A stretch of DNA of 64,000 nt, taken from contig NZ_CP041244.1 of the NCBI RefSeq assembly GCF_006547145.1, forward strand, positions 5,456,001-5,520,000, given 5' to 3'. The DNA comes from Actinomadura sp. WMMA1423. GTDB taxonomy: Bacteria > Actinomycetota > Actinomycetes > Streptosporangiales > Streptosporangiaceae. The first letter of the stretch is position 1. Every line of letters begins with the position of its first letter. The translations under genes were made by a program, and so were the position numbers. The notes beneath the pieces were generated by a model, which was not told where the DNA came from, made no database searches, and worked only from the letters and a program-made list of their open reading frames with translations. This document shows positions 7,356 to 15,920 of the stretch, piece after piece.

Positions 7356-9659
7356 TCAGTTGCCCCGGCGTCTCTGGGGCCCGTCCTTCTTCTTGCCGGC
7401 GCTCACGTAGAGGATGACGGTGGTACCGGGCGGGACGGAGGTGCCCGCGTCGGGTGACGTCGACACGACCGTTCCCTTCGGCTGGTCGGAGTCGACGGAT
7501 CCGGACGCGAGCTGGACCTTCAGGTCGGCGCCCTTGAGCTTGGCGGTGGCCGCGGCGACCGTGAGGCCCTTCACCTGGGGGACGTTGGTGGTGTCACCGA
7601 AGTCGCGGGACGGGGTCTGGAAGCCGGGCGCGGGCTCGCCGGCCAGGGCGTTGCGCATGGACTGCTGCCACATGCCGCCGGGGATGTCCGCGCCGTAGAC
7701 GCCGTAGACCTTGTAGGTCCAGGGGCCGCGGAAGTCCCAGTAGGCGGTGGCGGCGGCGAGGTTCGGGGTGAAACCGGCGAACACGGCGCAGGTGAACTCT
7801 TCACAGGTTCCGGTCTTGCCGGCGGCGGGACGCCCGATACCGCGCCCGGCGGCGGTGCCCTTGGTGAGGACGCCCTGCAGGATGGAGTTCACCTTGTCGG
7901 CGACGTCCTGGTCGAGGGCCTGGTGGCAGTCCTGCTTGGGCAGCTTGAGCTTCTTGCCCTGCGGGTCGACGACCTCGGTGACCGAGACGGGGGCGCAGTA
8001 CTTACCGCGGGCGGCGAAGCCGGCGTAGGCGGCGGCGAGGTGCACCATGTCGATGTCGTTGACGCCGAGGACCTGGGACGCGATCGGAAGCAGGGGGTAG
8101 CCGCTGGCCTGCTTCATCCCGAACTTCTCGGCCATCTTGACGGCGTTGCAGACGCCGACGCGCTTCTCCAGGACGGCGTAGAAGGTGTTGACCGAGTGCC
8201 AGGTACCGGTCTTCAGGTCGAAGTTGCCCTTCTCGCTGTCGCCCGCGTTCGACAGCGTCCAGGGACCGCCGCCGACCATGGCGTTCTTGACCATCTTGTC
8301 CTCGAACTTGCCGGTGTAGCGGCACGGCTGGAAGCCGGTGATCGTGGTGGTCTGCGGCGAGTTGATGGTCGTGCTCACCGGGATGCCCTGGTCGATGGCG
8401 GCGGCGAGGGTGAAGACCTTGAACGTCGAGCCCGCCGAGACGCCGCTGCCGCCGCCGTGCGCGGAGTCGGCCGGGAGGTTGATGGTCGTCCGCCCCTTGC
8501 CGGCGCCGTACCGCTTGCTCAGCCCGATGGCCCGGACCTTGCCGGTGCCGGGCTCGACCATCGCCTCGGCGCCGACGCGGTTGCCGCCGGGGGCGACGGT
8601 CCCGCGCAGGGCCTTGTCGACGGCGTGCTGGTCCTCCATGTCGAGCGTGGTGCGGATGGTGTAGCCGCCGCGGTTCAGCTTGTTGACGACGTTCTGCTGC
8701 TGCTTCGGCTTGAGCTTCCAGTACTTGCCGTCCGACAGGATGTTGAGCATGTCGTACTTCACGTACTCGCAGAAGTACGGCGCCTTGCTCGTCTCGCAGC
8801 CGCCGACCGGGTCGGTGCGGTTCAGCTGGATCGGCTTGGCGGCCTCCTCGTCGGCCTGCGCCTTGCTGATGTGGCCGAGCTGGGCCATCCGGTAGAGGAC
8901 GACGTCGCGTCGCTTGCGGGCGTCCTTGGGGTTGCGGATGGGGTCGAAGGCCGAGGGGTTCTGGGTGATGCCGGCGAGCAGCGCGGCCTGGCCGAGCTCC
9001 AGCTTGGACGCGGGGACGCTGAAGTACCGCTTGGACGCGGCCTGGACCCCGTACGCGCCGGCGCTGAAGTAGGCGACGTTCATGTAGCCCTCAAGGATCT
9101 GGTCCTTGGTGAGGCGCTGCTCGATGTCGAGCGCGTAGCGGAGCTCGCGCATCTTGCGTCCGACGGTCGGCGCCGTGACCTCGCGGTACTCCTCCTCGGT
9201 CTTGGCGCTGTCGACCAGGAGGTTCTTGACGTACTGCTGGGTGAGGGTGGAGCCGCCCTGCGTCTGCTCGGACTCGACGTTGGACGCCAGCGCGCGGATG
9301 GTGCCCTTGAGGTCGAGCGCGCCGTGCTCGTAGAAGCGCGAGTCCTCGATGTCGATCATCGCCTGCCGCATGATGGGGGCGACCTGGTCGAGCCGGACGG
9401 ACTCGCGGTACTTGTCGAAGAACGTGGCGACCTGCTTGCCCTGCGCGTCGTACATCACCGTCTTCTCGGACGGCGGCGTCGTCTTGAGCTGGCTGTCCAT
9501 GTCCTTGAAGTTGTTGGCCGCGTCGCGGGCGGTCAGCCCGGCGCTGCCGACGGCGGGCAGCGCGATCAGCGCCACGATGATGCCCGCCGCCGCCGCGAGC
9601 GCGACCAGGTCGAACAGCTTGGACACGGTCTTGGCCCGATCAGTATTCGCTACGCGCAC
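7356..9659 (-). CDS. Class A penicillin-binding protein with C-terminal PASTA domain (PonA2-like)
   Basis: 767 residues. Polymerises and cross-links peptidoglycan at the outer face of the membrane. The N-terminal TM helix is at about 16-38. The GT51 domain has EDSRFYEHG at 105-113 and the TQQYVKN segment at about 140-146. The transpeptidase has S411-x-x-K414, SVN at 489-491 and KTG at 615-617. One PASTA domain at roughly 690-755 precedes a basic tail. Next to the WblA/WhiB4 gene in opposite orientation, as ponA2-whiB4 in mycobacteria and the wblA locus of Streptomyces. All catalytic residues are present. Confidence 0.95.
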   Translation of the reverse strand: MRVANTDRAKTVSKLFDLVALAAAAGIIVALIALPAVGSAGLTARDAANNFKDMDSQLKTTPPSEKTVMYDAQGKQVATFFDKYRESVRLDQVAPIMRQAMIDIEDSRFYEHGALDLKGTIRALASNVESEQTQGGSTLTQQYVKNLLVDSAKTEEEYREVTAPTVGRKMRELRYALDIEQRLTKDQILEGYMNVAYFSAGAYGVQAASKRYFSVPASKLELGQAALLAGITQNPSAFDPIRNPKDARKRRDVVLYRMAQLGHISKAQADEEAAKPIQLNRTDPVGGCETSKAPYFCEYVKYDMLNILSDGKYWKLKPKQQQNVVNKLNRGGYTIRTTLDMEDQHAVDKALRGTVAPGGNRVGAEAMVEPGTGKVRAIGLSKRYGAGKGRTTINLPADSAHGGGSGVSAGSTFKVFTLAAAIDQGIPVSTTINSPQTTTITGFQPCRYTGKFEDKMVKNAMVGGGPWTLSNAGDSEKGNFDLKTGTWHSVNTFYAVLEKRVGVCNAVKMAEKFGMKQASGYPLLPIASQVLGVNDIDMVHLAAAYAGFAARGKYCAPVSVTEVVDPQGKKLKLPKQDCHQALDQDVADKVNSILQGVLTKGTAAGRGIGRPAAGKTGTCEEFTCAVFAGFTPNLAAATAYWDFRGPWTYKVYGVYGADIPGGMWQQSMRNALAGEPAPGFQTPSRDFGDTTNVPQVKGLTVAAATAKLKGADLKVQLASGSVDSDQPKGTVVSTSPDAGTSVPPGTTVILYVSAGKKKDGPQRRRGN

Positions 9660-9985
9660 GGGGTCTAGGGTACGCGGGACGAGCAGTGCATTCGGGACAG
9701 GTCCCCCAGGGGTCCCGCTTTCCGGGCCGGGCGATCAGGATCTTCGTCCGTTATGCCCGCATCGCGACAACCCCTGCCGTGTCTGGCGCGTCAACTACAG
9801 GTAACTAGTCCGTTCCGGCGGTATGGCCCCGGTGGGCTATATCGAGAATGGGCCCAACGGGGGCTGTTGAAACGTCCCTCGCTTCCGTAAGTTCTTCCCC
9901 ACGGCTTTCGTTTGGCGGCCTGACGTCCGCGCCCGTCCGGCCAAGGAGCGCAAATCGACACAGACCCTAGGGGAGTGGGGCCAAG
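9660..9985. other. Divergent regulatory region between PBP gene and wblA
   Basis: 326 nt without a gene. It must hold promoters for both directions. A TTGAAA near 9868 followed after about 15 nt by TAAGTT could serve wblA, but the spacing is short. GGGGAG stands about 12 nt before the wblA start. No clear operator was seen. Confidence 0.4.
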
Positions 9986-10297
9986 ATGTGGATCACGGAT
10001 TGGACCGCCCGCGCCGCCTGCCGTAACGCGGATCCGGACGCTCTGTTCGTGCAGGGTGCGGCGCAGAACCGAGCGAAGCTCATCTGCCGCGGCTGCCCGG
10101 TGCGCACGGAGTGCCTCGCCGACGCGCTGGACAACCGGATCGAGTTCGGCGTGTGGGGCGGTATGACGGAGCGGGAGCGGCGTGCTCTGCTTCGGCGGCG
10201 GCCGGATGTGCGCTCGTGGCGCGACCTGCTGGAGACCGCGAAGGAAGAGTACGAGCGGTCGGCGGAGGTCGACGAGGAAGAGCTCGTCGCAAGCTGA
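9986..10297 (+). CDS. wblA: WhiB-family iron-sulfur regulator WblA/WhiB4
   Basis: 103 residues. Four cluster ligands C12, C34, C37 and C43 (C-x2-C-x5-C spacing) bind a [4Fe-4S] centre; GVWGG at 55-59 is the WhiB turn, followed by a basic segment. Identified as the WblA/WhiB4 member by position: PBP and metallophosphoesterase on one side, paired ArsA-like ATPases on the other, as in Streptomyces and mycobacteria. WblA represses antibiotic production and affects sporulation in Streptomyces; WhiB4 is a redox sensor. Start set by ATG after GGGGAG. Confidence 0.9.
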   Translation: MWITDWTARAACRNADPDALFVQGAAQNRAKLICRGCPVRTECLADALDNRIEFGVWGGMTERERRALLRRRPDVRSWRDLLETAKEEYERSAEVDEEELVAS

Positions 10298-10369
10298 GTC
10301 CGGCCGGGCCGCACGGCTCGTCCGGCAGTAGTGGTCCAAGGACCGGCACGGTCCAAATAAAGCGTGACG

Positions 10370-10406
10370 GGCAGACCCGTACCACCTTTTCCGGTACGGG
10401 TCTGCC
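10370..10406 (+). terminator. Hairpin downstream of wblA
   Basis: 14-bp perfect arms GGCAGACCCGTACC (10370-10383) and its complement (10393-10406) with a 9-nt loop. No T-run follows, but the stem is strong and stands 70 nt past the wblA stop. Confidence 0.6.
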
Positions 10407-10488
10407 TGCACGCGTTCGCCCGTTTCCGCTGATCAGAGTGCGCGGGGCTCTGCGACAGGCGGCGGGCCGCATGCGTACAGTTCCCGTA

Positions 10489-10527
10489 GTGCTGATCCGG
10501 GAGAGTGCGCTTCTCCCGGATCAGCAC
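10489..10527. terminator. 16-bp perfect inverted repeat, likely bidirectional terminator
   Basis: Arms 10489-10504 and 10512-10527 are exactly complementary, with loop GTGCGCT. It lies between the convergent wblA and S1-domain genes, 10 nt past the expected S1 stop, so it probably ends the S1 transcript and backs up wblA termination. The length and perfection would also suit a regulator site, but its position favours termination. Confidence 0.65.
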
Positions 10528-10537
10528 GCCGCGCGGG

Positions 10538-10748
10538 CTAGGCCGGGGCCAGGCTGAACCGCTGACGCTCCGGATCGATCGCGAGGATCCGGACCGAGAC
10601 GCGGGCTGCCGACCGGCCAGGAGTGCTCGGGGGCGAGGCCGGTGAAGCCCTCGGACTCGACGAACGATCCGAACGGGACCTGCTCGGTCACCACGCCCTC
10701 GATGACGTCACCCACCGGGTGCCGTGCGAGGAAGTCCTGCCAGCTCAT
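10538..10748 (-). pseudogene. Small S1-like RNA-binding protein, frameshifted
   Basis: The ATG at 10748 has a near-perfect AGGAGGTG site, implying strong translation. The first about 48 codons encode an S1-like start (HPVGDVIEGVVTEQVPFGSF). After PVGS the frame becomes nonsense, but a one-base shift restores a typical S1 end, VSVRILAIDPERQRFSLAPA, with stop at 10538. The shift falls in a GGG run at 10603-10605 (CCC in the coding strand). Restored, the protein is about 69 residues. It may be a sequencing error, a real loss or programmed. As written, an aberrant tail extends to 10521. Confidence 0.7.
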
Positions 10749-10983
10749 GTTTCACCTCCTTCCGTCACGAGCGGCTGTTCGCACGTCTCGTGGCGGCGGG
10801 GCGGGCTCTCGCCCGCGAGGTGATCAAGCGGCGGCCGGGTACCCGTTCTGCGCACGGCGCATGGCCGACCCCGCAGTCATGGTCATGAGGATGACCCGGC
10901 CCGGGCCGCCCGCCCGGCCAGGCCCGCCGGGCGTCAGGCCTCCCGGTGGACGGTCCACGCGGACGACCGATCTCTCCCGGGCG

Positions 10984-12141
10984 TCAGGCCGCGCTGGGGG
11001 CCGCGGTCGGGGCGGCCAGGTCCTCGCCCACCTGGCGCAGGCCCTCGAGGTCGTGGACGTCCTCGGCCTGCGCCGGGACGGCCGTGACCGGCACGTTCGG
11101 GTGCGTGGAGGCGAAGTGGTCGCGCAGGCGCTCCTCTCGGGCGGCGAGCTGCATGCGGTCGGTGTGCAGGCGCAGCAGGGCCGCGGTCAGCGTGTGCTCG
11201 CCGCGCTCCTCCAGCGTCTCGGCGGCGGCCTGGCTGCGGGCGGCCGACAGGGTGTCGGCGGCGGACTCGTGGACGCGGTTGACCACGAGGCCGGCGAGCG
11301 GCATCCGCTCCTCGGCGAGGCGCTCGACGAAGTAGGACGCCTCGCGCAGGGCGTCGGGCTCGGGCGCGGCGACGACGAGGAACGCGGTGCCGGGCGTCTG
11401 CAGGAGCTTGAACGTCTTCTCGGCGCGCTCCCGGAACCCGCCGAACATGGTGTCGAAGGCGGCGACGAACGTCTGCACGTCGCGCAGCAGCTGGACGCCG
11501 AGGACCTTGTTGATGACGCCGGTGAACACGCCGAACCCGGCGCTGATCACCTTGACGCCGAGGCGGCCGCCGGACTTGGCCGGGGCGGCGAGGATCTTCA
11601 TGAAGCGGCCGTCGAGGAAGCGGCCCATCCGCTCGGGGGCGTCCAGGAAGTCCAGCGCGTTGCGGGACGGAGGGGTGTCGACGATGATCAGGTCCCAGGC
11701 GCCGGAGCGGTGCAGCTGCCCGAGCTTCTCCATCGCCATGTACTCCTGCGTCCCCGACAGGCTGGACGACAGCGACTGGTAGAAGGGGTTGGCGAGGATC
11801 TGCTTGGCCCGGTCCGGGTCGGCGTGCGCCTCGACGATCTCGTCGAAGGTCCGCTTCATGTCGAGCATCATGGCGTGCAGCTCGCCGTCGCCGTCGATCT
11901 CGATCCTGCGCGGGTTGTTGTCCAGCTCCGACAGGCCCATCGACTGCGCGAGCCGGCGCGCCGGGTCGACGGTGAGGACGACGACGTCGCGTCCCCGCTC
12001 GGCGGCGCGGACGCCGAGGGCCGCGGCCGTGGTGGTCTTGCCGACGCCGCCCGACCCGCAGCACACGATGATCTTCGTGCGGGGGTCGTCGAGCAGCCCG
12101 TCGACGTCGAGCACCGGTGGGGTCTTGCTGGTCTGGCTCAT
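10984..12141 (-). CDS. ArsA/GET3-like ATPase (Rv3680-type)
   Basis: 385 residues. Deviant P-loop GSGGVGKTT at 29-37 and the VDTPPSRN switch stretch identify the ArsA/Get3 branch of SIMIBI NTPases. No arsenite-binding Cys triad is apparent. In mycobacteria the two adjacent paralogues (Rv3679, Rv3680) form a complex linked to detoxification and redox tolerance, and they sit beside whiB4 as here. Its ATG overlaps (ATGA) a 33-codon ORF that in turn overlaps the other ATPase, so all three should be translationally coupled. Confidence 0.9.
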   Translation of the reverse strand: MSQTSKTPPVLDVDGLLDDPRTKIIVCCGSGGVGKTTTAAALGVRAAERGRDVVVLTVDPARRLAQSMGLSELDNNPRRIEIDGDGELHAMMLDMKRTFDEIVEAHADPDRAKQILANPFYQSLSSSLSGTQEYMAMEKLGQLHRSGAWDLIIVDTPPSRNALDFLDAPERMGRFLDGRFMKILAAPAKSGGRLGVKVISAGFGVFTGVINKVLGVQLLRDVQTFVAAFDTMFGGFRERAEKTFKLLQTPGTAFLVVAAPEPDALREASYFVERLAEERMPLAGLVVNRVHESAADTLSAARSQAAAETLEERGEHTLTAALLRLHTDRMQLAAREERLRDHFASTHPNVPVTAVPAQAEDVHDLEGLRQVGEDLAAPTAAPSAA

Positions 12142-12239
12142 CGGTTCACCTCTGCCGGTCGGTCCTCGCCCTGGCGGGCGGTCAGGCTCACCCAGGAGAC
12201 GCCGCGGCGGGGGACGTGCGGGTGGGCGGGCGCGGTCAT
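12138..12239 (-). CDS. 33-codon ORF bridging the two ArsA-like ATPase genes
   Basis: Begins with ATG inside an ATGA overlap with the stop of the upstream ATPase and ends with TGA inside an ATGA overlap with the start of the downstream ATPase. The product (MTAPAHPHVPRRG followed by VSWVSLTARQGED) is short, basic and Pro-rich, with no known domain. The double 4-nt overlap is the main argument that it is translated. It may serve only to pass ribosomes between the two genes. Confidence 0.45.
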   Translation of the reverse strand: MTAPAHPHVPRRGVSWVSLTARQGEDRPAEVNR

Positions 12240-13252
12240 GCGGCGCCCTGGCCGCGGAGGGCGGCGGCCAGTTCGTAGAGGCCGGCCAGGTCCATGCCGT
12301 CGGAGAGCAGGGGGAGCGTGTACTGGGGCCGGTCGACCGACTCCAGGCGCTCCTTCTCGCGGCGCTGGAGGGCGGTGCGGCGGGCGTGGTCGGCGGCCTC
12401 CTCGGCGAGGACGGCGGCGATCGCCTCGGCGTCGTTCTCCAGGCCGGCGGCCTTCACGCCGCGGACGATCTCGCCCGGGTCCAGGGCTCCGGCGGCGGCC
12501 ACGGCGAGGTCGTCCTCGGTGAGGACGGGCTGGTGCTCCATGTTGACGATCACGCCGCCGACGGGGAGGCCGACGGCGGTGAGGTCGCGGACGCCGTCCA
12601 TCGTCTCCTGGACGGGCATCTCCTCCAGGAGCGTGACGAAGTGCACCGCGGTCTCGGGGCTGCGCACGACCTTCATCACGGTGTCGGCGTGGTTGCGGAC
12701 GGGGCCGACCTTGGCGAGGCCGGAGACCTCGTCGTTGACGTTCAGGAACTTCGTGATGCGGCCGGTGGGCGGGGCGTCCATCACGACGGCGTCGTAGACG
12801 AACGAGCCGTCCTTCTTCTTGCGGCGCACCGACTCGGACGTCTTGCCGGTGAGGATGACGTCGCGCAGGCCGGGGGCGATGGTGGTGACGAAGTCGACGA
12901 TGCCGAGCTTGGTCATCGCCTTCCCGGCGCGCTTGAGGTTGTAGAACATCTCGAGGTACTCGATGAGCGCCTCTTCGGTGTCGATGGCGAGCGCGTAGAC
13001 GTCCCCGCCGTCCGGGGCGACGGCGACGCGGCGCTCCTCGTAGGGCAGGGGCGGGCAGTCGAACAGCTGGGCGATGCCCTGGCGCCCCTCGACCTCGACG
13101 AGCAGGACCTTGCGGCCGCCGGCGGCCAGGGCAAGGGCGAGGGCGGCGGCGACGGTCGTCTTGCCCGTGCCGCCCTTGCCGGTGACCACATGGAGGCGTA
13201 CGCCGTCCCAGTCGGTGTCTCTCGCGCTCACCCGATCGACCATATCGTTCAC
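12236..13252 (-). CDS. ArsA/GET3-like ATPase (Rv3679-type)
   Basis: 338 residues. P-loop GKGGTGKTT at 25-33, MDAPPTGR as the switch motif. Partner of the ATPase encoded just downstream; in mycobacteria the two paralogues work together. First gene of the unit, transcribed divergently from the SPFH gene. No signal peptide or TM segment, so cytosolic, perhaps peripheral to the membrane. Confidence 0.9.
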   Translation of the reverse strand: MNDMVDRVSARDTDWDGVRLHVVTGKGGTGKTTVAAALALALAAGGRKVLLVEVEGRQGIAQLFDCPPLPYEERRVAVAPDGGDVYALAIDTEEALIEYLEMFYNLKRAGKAMTKLGIVDFVTTIAPGLRDVILTGKTSESVRRKKKDGSFVYDAVVMDAPPTGRITKFLNVNDEVSGLAKVGPVRNHADTVMKVVRSPETAVHFVTLLEEMPVQETMDGVRDLTAVGLPVGGVIVNMEHQPVLTEDDLAVAAAGALDPGEIVRGVKAAGLENDAEAIAAVLAEEAADHARRTALQRREKERLESVDRPQYTLPLLSDGMDLAGLYELAAALRGQGAA

Positions 13253-13468
13253 TCGTCAAACACTTGAGGGGGCGGTCGGCCTCATGCAAGTGATCCCTGA
13301 CACGGTTCCGCCCCCCGGACGTTGTCATTCGGCCTGCCCGCGCGGTTAGCTGGAAAACGTGAACCGTGCGATGGACGGTTCCGTCTGGGCCCTCGCGGGT
13401 CCAGATGCCCGCCGGAGCTCCGGGGGCGGTTCCCGGGGCCCGGCTCCCACGGGAAAGAAGGTGCCGGG

Positions 13469-14599
13469 ATGGAAGCGGTGGCCCTGGTCATCCTGCTCGT
13501 CCTCGTCGTCGTCGGCCTGATCGTCCTGTCGTCGTCGATCCGGATCGTGCAGCAGTACGAGCACGGGATCGTGTTCCGGTTCGGGCAGGTGCAGCGCAAC
13601 GGGCAGCTGCGCCCGGGCGCGGTGCGCGCGCCGGGCCTGACGGTGATCGTGCCGATCGTCGAGCGCATGCAGAAGGTCAGCCGGCAGACGATCACGATGG
13701 GGGTGCCCGGCCAGGACGGCATCACCCAGGACAACGTGAGCGTCCGCGTCGACGCGGTCGTCTACTTCCGGGTGATCGATCCGGTGAAGGCGATCGTGAA
13801 CGTGCACAACTACGGGTACGCGGTCTCGCAGGTGGCGCAGACCTCGCTGCGGTCGGTGATCGGGCAGGCCGACATGCAGGAGCTGCTGGGCGAGCGCGAG
13901 AAGATCAACATGCGGCTGCGGGCGATCATCGACGAGATCACCGAGGGGCCGTGGGGCATCCTGATCGAGCGTGTCGAGATCAAGGACGTGTCGCTGCCGG
14001 AGGGCATGAAGCGGTCGATGGCCCGGCAGGCGGAGGCGGAGCGGGAGCGCCGCGCCCGCATCATCACCGCGGACGGCGAGTTCCAGGCGTCCAAGCGGCT
14101 CGCCGCCGCGGCGGAGATCATGTCGCAGGACCCGGCGGCCCTCCAGCTGCGGCTGCTGCAGACGGTCGTGGAGGTCTCCGCCGAGAAGAACAGCACGCTG
14201 GTCATGCCTCTGCCGGTCGAGATCCTGCGGTTCTTCGAGCGCGCCGCGGGCGGCCCCGGCCGCTCCGAGGACGGCGGCGAGGGCAAGCCCGACCTCGGCG
14301 AGCGGCTCGCGAGGGCCGAGGAGGAGCTGGCCAGGGCGGCGGAGCAGCCGTCGACGCTGGAGTCGGCCGAGGACGTCCCGCCGGTCATCGGGCTGGAGGA
14401 GCCCAAGCGGGGCGAGTCCGCCGTGGCCGCGCCGCAGGAGGAGCAGCGGCGCGGCATCGGCGGCGCGTCCGGGACCCCGGAAACCCCCGGGATGCCCGAG
14501 GTCCGGGAAGGCCGCGGCGCGTCCGAGACCCCGGAAGGCCGCGGCGCGTCCGAGACCCCGGAAGGCCGCGGCGAGGAGGGCCCGCAGCCTCCCCGCTGA
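13469..14599 (+). CDS. SPFH/stomatin-like membrane protein (slipin)
   Basis: 376 residues. One N-terminal TM helix (about 3-24), then a complete SPFH/band-7 domain to about 250 (RIVQQYEHGIVFRFG, VPIVERMQKV, SVRVDAVVYFRV, IDEITEGPWGI). The C-terminal 110 residues are acidic, Pro/Glu-rich and end in a short repeat. Start at 13469 follows an AAAGAAGG site; a longer ORF upstream is not needed. Slipins scaffold membrane microdomains; no NfeD/clp-type protease partner sits next to it. Confidence 0.88.
   Translation: MEAVALVILLVLVVVGLIVLSSSIRIVQQYEHGIVFRFGQVQRNGQLRPGAVRAPGLTVIVPIVERMQKVSRQTITMGVPGQDGITQDNVSVRVDAVVYFRVIDPVKAIVNVHNYGYAVSQVAQTSLRSVIGQADMQELLGEREKINMRLRAIIDEITEGPWGILIERVEIKDVSLPEGMKRSMARQAEAERERRARIITADGEFQASKRLAAAAEIMSQDPAALQLRLLQTVVEVSAEKNSTLVMPLPVEILRFFERAAGGPGRSEDGGEGKPDLGERLARAEEELARAAEQPSTLESAEDVPPVIGLEEPKRGESAVAAPQEEQRRGIGGASGTPETPGMPEVREGRGASETPEGRGASETPEGRGEEGPQPPR
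14507..14575 (+). repeat. 27-bp in-frame tandem repeat in slipin tail
   Basis: Two identical 27-bp units at 14507-14533 and 14534-14560 plus a partial third to 14575. Each encodes EGRGASETP. A recent duplication in the disordered tail. Confidence 0.9.
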
Positions 14600-14609
14600 C
14601 CTGCCGGAG

Positions 14610-15839
14610 TCACGGCCGAGGTGACACCGCCGCGGCGTCCGGCATGGCCCGGGGCATGGTCAGGCGCCGGACGCCCGGCACCGCGGCCGTGCCCAGGCAG
14701 GTCGCCCCGACGAGGACGGCCGCCGTCCACAGCGGGGCCGAGGCGCCCCAGGTGGAGGCCGCCCACGGGGCGAGCGCGTAGCCGAGGGGCGCCGCGGCCA
14801 GCGACAGCAGCCAGTCGTAGGACGTCACGCGCGCCAGCGCCCGCGGCGGGATGGTCAGCTGCACGACGGTCTCCCAGGTCGGGTTGAGGACGCCGAGCCC
14901 GGTCAGCGCCAGCCCGTACGCCGCGACGAGCAGGGGCGCGGGCGCGGCGGCCGCGAACAGGGCGAGCGGCAGAGCCAGGGCGGCGAGGCCCAGGTTCGCG
15001 ACGAGGACGGGGCGGCGCGGACGGACGCGGGCGGCGAGCAGCGCCCCCGCGAGGAGCCCGACGGCGCCCACCTGGACGGTCGCGATCCAGACCCCCTCGC
15101 CCCCGAGCCGCTCGACGGCGAGGGCCGGGCCGAGGGTGAGCAGGACGGCGGACGTGCCGTTCCAGACCCCGTGCGCGATGAGGCTCGTCCAGTACCAGTC
15201 GCGCGAACGGACCTCCGACCAGCCTTCCGCCAGATCGGCCCGCAGCGAGCGTCGCGGGATCGGGACGTGCCGGACGCGGGTCAGGGCGAGCAGCGCCGCG
15301 CTCGCGGCGAACGACGCCGAGTCCAGCAGGAACGTCCAGCCGGGGCCGATGGTCAGCACGAAGGTCCCGGCGAGGGCCGGGCCGGCGAGCCGCGTGGCGC
15401 CGTTGGCGACGCCCATCAGCGCGTTGGCCTTCTGCAGCCCGGACGGTTGGACGGTCCCGGCGACCAGGGGCGAGATGGTGGGCGCCTGGAAGGCCGAGGC
15501 CGCGCCGCCGACCACCTGGGCGGCGGCCAGGTGCCACAGCCGCGGCTCGCCGCTCAGGAGTTCCAGCGCGGCGAACAGCTGCGCCGCGGCGCCGGCGAGG
15601 TCGGTCGCGAGGGCGACGCCGCGCGCGTTGAGGCGGTCCGCGAGCACGCCGCCGAGGGGCAGCAGGAGCAGGCGGGGGACCATCGCGCAGCCGAGCACGA
15701 GGGCGAGCGCGGACGTGGAGCCCGTCGCGCGCAGGACGGCGAGCGCCAGGGCGGCGGGGACGGCGGCGTCCCCGGTCAGGGACAGGACGCGGGCGGCGAA
15801 CAGCAGCCGGAAGTCCCGGCCGCGCAGGGGGTGGTCCAT
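14610..15839 (-). CDS. MFS exporter, DHA3/enterobactin-exporter type
   Basis: 409 residues, about 12 TM helices, the MFS_3 pattern (DFRLLFAARVLSLTGDAA at the start, GGVLADRLNARGV loop, ARVTSYDWLLS in the second half). Relatives export antibiotics or siderophores. ATG 15839 is preferred to a TTG three codons earlier. Divergent from a MarR gene, with an inverted repeat just upstream of its start that could be the MarR operator. Confidence 0.85.
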   Translation of the reverse strand: MDHPLRGRDFRLLFAARVLSLTGDAAVPAALALAVLRATGSTSALALVLGCAMVPRLLLLPLGGVLADRLNARGVALATDLAGAAAQLFAALELLSGEPRLWHLAAAQVVGGAASAFQAPTISPLVAGTVQPSGLQKANALMGVANGATRLAGPALAGTFVLTIGPGWTFLLDSASFAASAALLALTRVRHVPIPRRSLRADLAEGWSEVRSRDWYWTSLIAHGVWNGTSAVLLTLGPALAVERLGGEGVWIATVQVGAVGLLAGALLAARVRPRRPVLVANLGLAALALPLALFAAAAPAPLLVAAYGLALTGLGVLNPTWETVVQLTIPPRALARVTSYDWLLSLAAAPLGYALAPWAASTWGASAPLWTAAVLVGATCLGTAAVPGVRRLTMPRAMPDAAAVSPRP

Positions 15840-15850
15840 GGGCGCCAATG

Positions 15851-15868
15851 TAGTTCGTCACCGAACTA
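15851..15868. promoter_or_regulatory. Candidate MarR operator
   Basis: Perfect inverted repeat TAGTTCG-N4-CGAACTA, 18 bp, 12 nt before the MFS start and about 50 nt before the marR start. Its size and A/T-containing arms fit MarR-family sites. Binding there would block MFS transcription. Confidence 0.55.
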
Positions 15869-15920
15869 ATCGGCAACGAATTATTCTCCATGGAATCACT
15901 GGGAGGACTACGATCCCCGC

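Noticed and set aside
7923..9668. Long plus-strand ORF (581 codons) opposite the PBP gene
   Set aside because: Mirror-frame artefact of high GC3; no domain, Val/Asp/Leu-rich, and the other strand encodes a complete PBP.
10642..12522. 626-codon plus-strand ORF opposite the ArsA-like ATPases
   Set aside because: Shadow; no recognisable domain and incompatible with the two P-loop ATPases.
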